The notes under the pieces: generated by a model
What the model saw: only the letters and a program-made list of their open reading frames with translations
The model's database searches: none
Told to the model about the DNA's origin: nothing
In this document: positions 28,282 through 33,823 of the stretch, one piece after another
Layout of the letters: each line of letters starts with the position of its first letter
Numbering within the stretch: the first letter of the stretch is position 1
Made by a program: the position numbers and the translations under genes
DNA from: Bacteroidales bacterium
GTDB lineage: Bacteria; Bacteroidota; Bacteroidia; Bacteroidales; JAADJA01
NCBI GenBank assembly: GCA_016933115.1
Contig: JAFGBL010000052.1
Coordinates: 1-33,823, forward strand
Reading direction: 5' to 3'
Length of the DNA stretch: 33,823 nucleotides

Positions 28282-28901
28282 CTTTCAAGTATTACATATG
28301 AACCGTTCGGACCAGGTACTGATCCTTTGATTACTACAATATTTTTTTCAGGAATGATTTTCATTACCTGCAGGTTAATCATTTTTACACGTGTGTGACC
28401 CATTTGGCCTGCCATACGCATTCCTTTAAATACCCTTGAAGGCCAGGATGATGCTCCTACCGAACCGGGAGCCCTTAACCTGTTGTGCTGACCGTGTGTG
28501 GCATCATTTACACCGGCAAAATTATGCCTTCTTACAACACCTTGAAACCCCTTTCCTTTGGTAATTCCAACAACGTCGATGTATTCACCTTCTATAAAAA
28601 TGTCGGCTTTAAGTATATCACCGAATTTCTTCTGGTGGCCTTCTTCGAAACGGGTGAATTCAGCAACCACTTTTTTTGGTGAAACCCCTGCTTTTGCGAA
28701 ATGCCCTTTCAATGCCTTGGTGGTATGCTTATCCTTTTTTTCATCGAAGGCCAGCTGAATGGCTTCGTATCCGTCTTTATCCTTGGTTTTTACCTGGGTT
28801 ACGACACACGGACCGGCTTCAATTACCGTACAAGGTACGTTTTTGCCGTCCTTGTCGAAAATGCTGGTCATTCCTAATTTCTTTCCAATAATTCCTGACA
28901 T
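28272..28901 (-). CDS. rplC: 50S ribosomal protein uL3
   Basis: A 209-residue assembly initiator reaching the peptidyl-transferase centre. It has [29 protein letters not shown] at the start and [23 protein letters not shown] in the middle. In the loop [23 protein letters not shown], a Ser replaces the Gln (Gln150 in E. coli) that PrmB methylates. It overlaps rplD by 10 bases and lies 36 bases after rpsJ. Confidence 0.98.
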   Translation of the reverse strand: MSGIIGKKLGMTSIFDKDGKNVPCTVIEAGPCVVTQVKTKDKDGYEAIQLAFDEKKDKHTTKALKGHFAKAGVSPKKVVAEFTRFEEGHQKKFGDILKADIFIEGEYIDVVGITKGKGFQGVVRRHNFAGVNDATHGQHNRLRAPGSVGASSWPSRVFKGMRMAGQMGHTRVKMINLQVMKIIPEKNIVVIKGSVPGPNGSYVILERWS

Positions 28902-28937
28902 GAGAATTTATTTTAAAAGTCTATCTCCGTTAATAAA

Positions 28938-29243
28938 TTATACCTTGATCTCAACCTCCACACCACTGGGTAATTCCAGTTTCATCAGAGCATCAATTGT
29001 TTTTGTTGTCGAACTGTATATATCGAGCAGTCTTTTGTAAGAACACAGTTGAAATTGTTCCCTCGACTTTTTGTTTACAAAGGTCGAACGGTTCACCGTG
29101 TAGATCTTTTTGTTGGTGGGTAATGGAATCGGCCCACTGATCACAGCTCCTGTAGTTTTTACAGTCTTCACGATCTTCTCGGCAGATTTGTCCACCAGGT
29201 TATGATCGTAGGATTTAAGTTTTATTCTGATACGTTGACTCAC
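28938..29243 (-). CDS. rpsJ: 30S ribosomal protein uS10 (NusE)
   Basis: A 101-residue head protein that also serves as transcription antitermination factor NusE. It shows [25 protein letters not shown], the loop [35 protein letters not shown], and the C-terminal [11 protein letters not shown]. It lies 18 bases after fusA, so the str and S10 clusters run together with tuf missing between them. Confidence 0.98.
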   Translation of the reverse strand: MSQRIRIKLKSYDHNLVDKSAEKIVKTVKTTGAVISGPIPLPTNKKIYTVNRSTFVNKKSREQFQLCSYKRLLDIYSSTTKTIDALMKLELPSGVEVEIKV

Positions 29244-29261
29244 TTTAAATTTTGATTTATG

Positions 29262-31367
29262 TTAAACAGTAACCAAATATCCTTTTATTTTATACATAAC
29301 ACTTTCCATGACATCCTTCGGTGCTTGCGTATAATGCGAAAATTCCAGGCTTGAAGTTGCCCTGCCCGACGTAATAGTTCTCAATGCCGTTACATAGCCG
29401 AACATTTCAGCCAATGGTACTTTAGCCCGTACGATTTGATATCCCAATTTGGATTCCACATTTTCAACATGTCCGCGGCGTTTGTTCAAATCGCTGGTAA
29501 TGTCTCCAAGATAGGAATCTGGCGTAACAACCTCCAGGCGCATAATAGGTTCGAGTAAAACCGGACCTGCCTTTTTGCATGCTGCTTTGAAAGCCAATCC
29601 TGCAGCAATTTCAAATGCCAGTGAATCGCTATCAACCGAATGGGAGGATCCATCAAGCAATCGTATCTTGATATTTTCTAATGGGTAACCCAGCAGCACA
29701 CCATTTGACATGGCTTGTTTGAATCCTTTTTCAATTGCCGGGATAAATTCTTTTGGAATAGCCCCTCCCCTGGTATCATTGATGAACTGCAAGCCTTTGA
29801 AATGTTCATCAGCAGGTGAAACTTCCACTTTGATCTCAGCAAACCTGCCTCTGCCACCGGTTTGTTTTTTATAAACTTCGGTGTGCTCTATTGATTTTGA
29901 AATCGCTTCTTTATAAGCAACAGAAGGTTTACCCCTGTTGCATTCTATATTGAACTCCCGAATTAACCGATCCAGTATAATATCCAAATGCAATTCACCC
30001 ATACCACTGATTATGGTCTGTCCGGTTTCTTCATCTAATGAAACAGTGAAGGTCGGGTCTTCTTCAGCCATTTTTGCCAGTGAAATGGACAATTTATCCA
30101 CATCATCCTGGGTTTTCGGTTCAACCGCCATTTTAATAACAGGATCGGGAAAAGTAATCGGTTCCAACTCAACCGGGTGTTGAGGTGAACACAATGTATC
30201 ACCTGTCCTGATTTGTTTAAATCCAACGGCTGCGCATATATCTCCAGCTTCGATGCTATTGAGGGGCTTTTGCTTGTTTGCGTGGATCTGCATCAAACGC
30301 ATGATCCGCTCTTTCTTGTTAGTGCTTGCATTCAGAATTTGCTCCCCAGCATTTAATTTTCCCGAATAAACCCTAAGAAATGCCACCCTGCCGACAAATG
30401 GATCTGTTGCAATTTTAAAAGCCAATGCTGCAAACGGTTCGTCGACATCGGCATGTTTCTCAACTTCCTTATCTGTAAATGGGTTGATCCCTTTAATTGC
30501 AGGTACATCAGTAGGACAAGGCAAATAATCTACGATAGCATTAAGCAGTAATTGAACTCCTTTATTTTTAAACGAAGACCCGCATAATACGGGAGTAGCC
30601 CTTAGCTCTAGAACAGCCTTCCTTAATGACAGGATGATGTCTTCTTCAGATATTGATTCCGGGCTCTGGAGGTATTTTTCAAATAATTTTTCGTTTTCTT
30701 CTGCAGCTCCTTCAATAAGCATGTTCCGGTATTCCGAAACCTGGTCTTTCATGTCTTCGGGTATGGGAATTTCATGATACTCACGGCCCAGTGTTTCATC
30801 ATCCCATTCATAAGCTTTATTTGCGATCAAATCGATGATTCCGCTGAACTCATCCTCTGCACCAATGGGCAATTGAATAGGAATCGGGTTAGCACCCAGT
30901 TTTTCCTGAATCTCAGTAACTACCCCATGGAAGTCTGCTCCTGCACGGTCCATCTTATTTACATAGCAAATTCGGGGAACATGATATTTATTGGCTTGCT
31001 TCCAAACGGTTTCACTCTGAGGTTCAACTCCGCCGACAGCACAAAAAATCGCGATTGCTCCGTCCAATACCCTCAACGACCTCTCTACTTCAACAGTAAA
31101 GTCAACATGTCCCGGTGTATCGATGATGTTGATTTTATAATCCTGTTCGTGTTGTTTCCAGAAAACGGTGGTGGCCGCAGATGTAATGGTAATGCCCCGC
31201 TCCTGCTCCTGTACCATCCAGTCCATGGTAGCAGTTCCGTCATGAACTTCGCCTATACGGTAATTAATGCCGGTGTAATACAATATACGCTCAGTCGTTG
31301 TGGTTTTACCCGCATCGATATGAGCCATAATGCCTATATTACGTGTATGTTTTAACTTTTCCGACAT
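29262..31367 (-). CDS. fusA: Elongation factor G
   Basis: GTPase driving tRNA-mRNA translocation, and ribosome recycling with RRF. The protein has 701 residues. GTPase motifs: P-loop AHIDAGKTT (15-23), DTPGHVDF (83-90) and NKMD (137-140). Domains II-V follow, with the typical C-terminal [31 protein letters not shown] 31367 is preferred over the TTG immediately before it (31370). Its position between rpsG (18 bases) and rpsJ (18 bases) marks it as the housekeeping EF-G; a second EF-G paralogue elsewhere cannot be excluded. Confidence 0.97.
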   Translation of the reverse strand: MSEKLKHTRNIGIMAHIDAGKTTTTERILYYTGINYRIGEVHDGTATMDWMVQEQERGITITSAATTVFWKQHEQDYKINIIDTPGHVDFTVEVERSLRVLDGAIAIFCAVGGVEPQSETVWKQANKYHVPRICYVNKMDRAGADFHGVVTEIQEKLGANPIPIQLPIGAEDEFSGIIDLIANKAYEWDDETLGREYHEIPIPEDMKDQVSEYRNMLIEGAAEENEKLFEKYLQSPESISEEDIILSLRKAVLELRATPVLCGSSFKNKGVQLLLNAIVDYLPCPTDVPAIKGINPFTDKEVEKHADVDEPFAALAFKIATDPFVGRVAFLRVYSGKLNAGEQILNASTNKKERIMRLMQIHANKQKPLNSIEAGDICAAVGFKQIRTGDTLCSPQHPVELEPITFPDPVIKMAVEPKTQDDVDKLSISLAKMAEEDPTFTVSLDEETGQTIISGMGELHLDIILDRLIREFNIECNRGKPSVAYKEAISKSIEHTEVYKKQTGGRGRFAEIKVEVSPADEHFKGLQFINDTRGGAIPKEFIPAIEKGFKQAMSNGVLLGYPLENIKIRLLDGSSHSVDSDSLAFEIAAGLAFKAACKKAGPVLLEPIMRLEVVTPDSYLGDITSDLNKRRGHVENVESKLGYQIVRAKVPLAEMFGYVTALRTITSGRATSSLEFSHYTQAPKDVMESVMYKIKGYLVTV

Positions 31368-31385
31368 CAATTTAAATGATAAACT

Positions 31386-31853
31386 TTAAAACCTGAAATG
31401 GGAGAATGCCTTATTGGCATCAGCCATCCTGTGTGTATCTTCTTTCTTTTTATAAGCTGCTCCTTCTTCTTTGTAAGCTGCCATGATTTCTCCGGCTAAT
31501 TTCTGGGCCATGGATTTCTCATGTCTTTTCCTTGAAAATCCGATCAGGTTTTTCATTCCGATGGATAGTTTCCTGCTGGGCCTGATCTCGGATGGAATCT
31601 GGAATGTGGCGCCACCGATCCTTCTGCTTCGTACCTCGACTGAAGGGGTCACATTTGCCAGAGCCTTCTTCCAAACTTCCAAACCATCTTCCCCGGTCTT
31701 TTCACTTACAATGTCCATGGCATCATAAAAAATATTGAACGACATATTTTTTTTACCCCTGAGCATTAAATTGTTTACAAACTTCGTAACCAAAGTGTCG
31801 TTAAACCTTGGGTCAGGAAGTATGATTCGTTTTTTCGGTTTCGATTTTCTCAT
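31386..31853 (-). CDS. rpsG: 30S ribosomal protein uS7
   Basis: A 155-residue head-assembly protein. It has [22 protein letters not shown] at the start, then [37 protein letters not shown], the rRNA-binding and E-site hairpin region. It lies 29 bases after rpsL and 18 before fusA. Confidence 0.98.
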   Translation of the reverse strand: MRKSKPKKRIILPDPRFNDTLVTKFVNNLMLRGKKNMSFNIFYDAMDIVSEKTGEDGLEVWKKALANVTPSVEVRSRRIGGATFQIPSEIRPSRKLSIGMKNLIGFSRKRHEKSMAQKLAGEIMAAYKEEGAAYKKKEDTHRMADANKAFSHFRF

Positions 31854-31882
31854 TTTATATAGAGATTTATCTTAAAACTTTA

Positions 31883-32260
31883 TTATTTCTTCTTTGGCTG
31901 TTTGGTTCCATATTTCGATCTCCGCTGAGTCCTGCCCTCAACTCCGGAAGTATCCAGAGCTCCGCGAATGATGTGATACCTAACACCCGGTAAATCTTTC
32001 ACACGGCCACCCCTGATAAGAACGATTGAGTGTTCCTGAAGGTTGTGCCCTTCACCCGGAATGTAAGCATTCACTTCTTTTTGATTTGTAAGTCTTACCC
32101 TGGCGACTTTCCGCATGGCTGAGTTGGGTTTTTTTGGTGTTGTGGTATAAACCCTAACACAAACACCCCTTCTTTGCGGACATGAATCCAATGCAGGGGA
32201 CTTACTTTTATCCGTTAATTTTTTTCTACCTTTTCTAACTAATTGTTGTATTGTAGGCAT
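31883..32260 (-). CDS. rpsL: 30S ribosomal protein uS12
   Basis: A 125-residue decoding-centre protein and first gene of the 33-gene run. The PKKPNSA loop has Lys43, and [10 protein letters not shown] has Lys88; both are the wild-type residues at the classical streptomycin-resistance positions. Asp89 is the residue methylthiolated by RimO in E. coli. The C-terminus ends [10 protein letters not shown] structured, promoter-bearing leader lies directly upstream. Confidence 0.98.
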   Translation of the reverse strand: MPTIQQLVRKGRKKLTDKSKSPALDSCPQRRGVCVRVYTTTPKKPNSAMRKVARVRLTNQKEVNAYIPGEGHNLQEHSIVLIRGGRVKDLPGVRYHIIRGALDTSGVEGRTQRRSKYGTKQPKKK

Positions 32261-32305
32261 ATTTAGCTATTTAAAACTGATAATATTTACTCCAAAAAAG
32301 GAGCG

Positions 32306-32335
32306 CAAAATTATACATTATTTGATTACAATCAA
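32306..32335 (-). promoter_or_regulatory. Proximal promoter (P2) of rpsL operon
   Basis: On the minus strand, TTG at 32335-32333, a 19-base spacer, then TAATTTTG at 32313-32306. Both boxes match the Bacteroidota consensus. Transcription starting near 32299 would give a leader of about 40 nt before the rpsL ATG. Confidence 0.65.
32322..32335. repeat. Near-palindrome over the P2 -33 box
   Basis: The plus strand reads TTGATTACAATCAA: 6-bp arms TTGATT and AATCAA around a 2-base centre. It covers the TTG of the proximal promoter, so it could be an operator or a chance AT-rich palindrome. Confidence 0.4.
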
Positions 32336-32350
32336 CCATCAATATCAAAA

Positions 32351-32374
32351 TAATTAACAACAATTTGTTAATTA
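32351..32374. repeat. 10-bp perfect hairpin in the rpsL leader
   Basis: Arms TAATTAACAA and TTGTTAATTA enclose a 4-base loop. On the minus-strand RNA it is followed by UUUUGAUAUU, so it could act as a weak terminator or attenuator of the longer P1 transcript. It lies about 90 bases before the rpsL ATG. Confidence 0.6.
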
Positions 32375-32571
32375 ACATTAATTTAATCAAATATCTTCAA
32401 GGAAATACAAATAAGGCAGGTGTCAAGACGATCCTGTAAAATTATATAGCCATTTTACTTTAAAATAGCAGGTTACAGGTTGGAACCTTTATCCGTCTTA
32501 ATTTGTCAGGTTTCCTTAAATACTTTTAAAATCAATAAATTATAAACTGAACGATTCGCTTAAAGCGGGTG

Positions 32572-32600
32572 CAAAAGTACAAATTATTTAATTAAAACAA
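32572..32600 (-). promoter_or_regulatory. Distal promoter (P1) of rpsL operon
   Basis: On the minus strand, TTG at 32600-32598 (within TTTG), an 18-base spacer, then TACTTTTG at 32579-32572. It is a full match to the Bacteroidota promoter. A transcript from about 32565 would carry a leader of about 305 nt with several hairpins. Confidence 0.65.
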
Positions 32601-32638
32601 ACTTTTTATGAAATATTTTTCTTTTTTAAATGTTTTGG

Positions 32639-33823
32639 CTAATTTCTACCGAGGATCAAATAAGACCATGGTTCCATGGTTATTGGATCACGGTGTTTTA
32701 GATTAACTTTTTCACCGGTAAGTAAATCAATATACTTTTTGTTATAATCCCTATCTGTGAAGTTAAAAGCAACTGCCCGATCAGAGAGATTGGCCAACAC
32801 AATAATCATATCATCCTTCTTTTTACGAGTGAAGGCCAGTACCTGCTCTTCTGCATCGGTTGGGATATTTAAATAATCCGAACCAAATTCTCCATTCCAC
32901 AGGGCTTCGTTTTTGTGCTTTATAGCGATCATTTGGGTATAGAAATCAAGCAGTGGCGATTCAGTGTTCCACCAGATGGTATCCTTTTCAAAAAATTCAA
33001 GCCGTTTATCCAATCCTACCTCCTGACCGCTATAAAGCAAAGGCATTCCCGGCAAAGTATAGGTAAGCATCGCCATTACATCGGAGGCATCCGCCATTCG
33101 TTCTTTAACCGTTCCATTCCACGAGTTTTCATCATGATTTGTAATGAAGTTCATCCGGTAAGCATTTACAGGGTATGTTGTATCCATTTTCTGAAAATAG
33201 TCGTCAATGGCATTTGCATTCATTTTACCCTGAGCTATACTATTTAATATATGGTGCAATTCCCAGGCATATGTCATATCAAAGGCATTGAAGTGCAAAT
33301 CGGCCTGCTCAGCTTCCGCGAGCATAAACACAGGCTTTATGGAATCGAGTTCTTTCCTTACCCGGTCCCAGAAATCGATCGGGACCATACCAGCCACATC
33401 ACAGCGGTAACCATCAACATCTGTTTCATGTATCCAGAATTTCAAGGCATCTATCATTGCATCCCTTAGTCCAGCATCATCATAATTCAAATCGGCAACA
33501 TCGGTCCAGTCGAATGGAGCAACCATCTTTCCCAGAGAATCCAATGTGTACCATTCCGGGTGATCGTAAATCCATTGGTTATCCCAGGATGTATGATTGG
33601 CCACCCAGTCCAGAATAACTTTAAATCCTTGTGCATGCGCTTCTTTCATCAATTCTTTAAAGTCATCCATCGTACCGAATTCAGGATTAATGGCCTTGTA
33701 ATCCCTGACGGCATAATAACTGCCGAGTGTTCCTTTCCGGTTTTTTTCTCCTACCGGAAATATCGGCATCAACCATAGGATGTCAACGCCCATTTCACGC
33801 AACCTTGGTAAATGATCGCGAAA
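32639..33823 (-). CDS. GH13 alpha-amylase family glycosidase, 5' end outside the window
   Basis: The frame is open to the right edge (394 residues seen), so the N-terminus and any signal peptide are missing. The barrel motifs are complete: DWVANHTS (region I), VDGYRCDVAGM with the nucleophile Asp (II), MLAEAE with the acid/base Glu (III) and ITNHDENSW with the transition-state Asp (IV). The beginning of the visible part (LREMGVDILWLMPIFPVGEKNRKGTLGSYYAVRDY) is the early barrel, so roughly 50 or more residues are lacking. The C-terminus is a short beta domain ending WSYLILGRN. It probably acts on alpha-1,4-glucans or maltodextrin; exact specificity is not readable. No terminator was found after the stop. 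Confidence 0.9.
   Translation of the reverse strand, partial: FRDHLPRLREMGVDILWLMPIFPVGEKNRKGTLGSYYAVRDYKAINPEFGTMDDFKELMKEAHAQGFKVILDWVANHTSWDNQWIYDHPEWYTLDSLGKMVAPFDWTDVADLNYDDAGLRDAMIDALKFWIHETDVDGYRCDVAGMVPIDFWDRVRKELDSIKPVFMLAEAEQADLHFNAFDMTYAWELHHILNSIAQGKMNANAIDDYFQKMDTTYPVNAYRMNFITNHDENSWNGTVKERMADASDVMAMLTYTLPGMPLLYSGQEVGLDKRLEFFEKDTIWWNTESPLLDFYTQMIAIKHKNEALWNGEFGSDYLNIPTDAEEQVLAFTRKKKDDMIIVLANLSDRAVAFNFTDRDYNKKYIDLLTGEKVNLKHRDPITMEPWSYLILGRN

Larger units (their letters stand above)
32261..32638 (-). other. 378-base leader and promoter region of the ribosomal superoperon
   Basis: This non-coding, very AT-rich stretch separates the GH13 gene from rpsL. On the minus strand it contains two full Bacteroidota promoter matches (32572-32600 and 32306-32335) and several inverted repeats: 32351-32374 (10-bp arms), 32436-32458 (7-bp arms), 32290-32303 (CTCC/GGAG around six A) and the near-palindrome at 32322-32335. 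No intrinsic terminator for the GH13 gene and no open frame of coding character were found. Confidence 0.7.

Noticed and set aside
30774-31355. 193-codon plus-strand frame opposite fusA
   Set aside because: Shadow of the EF-G GTPase domain coding sequence; no recognisable domain.

Overview
This window looks like a chromosomal segment from a member of the Bacteroidota, probably a free-living, Bacteroidales-like lineage. The evidence is gene content, the long Bacteroidota-type ribosomal block without tuf, AT-rich ribosome-binding regions with almost no Shine-Dalgarno sequence, and several matches to the Bacteroidota promoter (TTG, 18-19 nt, TAnnTTTG). No 16S rRNA, tRNA, CRISPR array, insertion sequence, integrase or phage gene was seen, so a finer placement is not possible. 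It is an ordinary chromosomal region rather than an accessory island.

Left part (1-3002, minus strand): a secreted DUF6599 protein cut by the window edge, a Tat-type DUF362 lipoprotein one base upstream of it, and an Old Yellow Enzyme ene-reductase. From 3199 to 7744 (plus strand) lies a tyrosine-degradation operon: homogentisate dioxygenase, 4-hydroxyphenylpyruvate dioxygenase, fumarylacetoacetase and a flavin-reductase-like protein. Converging on it by six bases is a long phenylalanine 4-hydroxylase (7739-9490, minus). Together these convert phenylalanine to tyrosine, and the transaminated product to fumarate and acetoacetate. No maleylacetoacetate isomerase is visible.

Middle part: a GH13 glycogen branching enzyme (9630-11648), transcribed divergently from the hydroxylase; a small VTT-type membrane protein with a TTG start and a good promoter (11929-12507); and enolase on the minus strand (12729-14018).

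Right part (14121-32260, minus strand): 33 genes in one unbroken run: rpsL-rpsG-fusA, then the S10, spc and alpha clusters through secY, map, infA, the short rpmJ, rpoA and rplQ. The widest gap is 47 nt, many genes touch or overlap, and a strong intrinsic terminator closes the run at 14062-14091. The 378-nt stretch upstream of rpsL carries two promoter matches and several hairpins. Beyond it is the 3' part of another GH13 glycosidase, cut by the right edge.

Nothing here forms a clearly new system. The most useful leads are the unfilled isomerase step with an unexplained flavin-reductase-like protein, the large C-terminal region of the phenylalanine hydroxylase, the DUF362/DUF6599 exported pair, the roughly 115-residue charged tail on ribosomal protein bL17, and the structured leader of the ribosomal superoperon.
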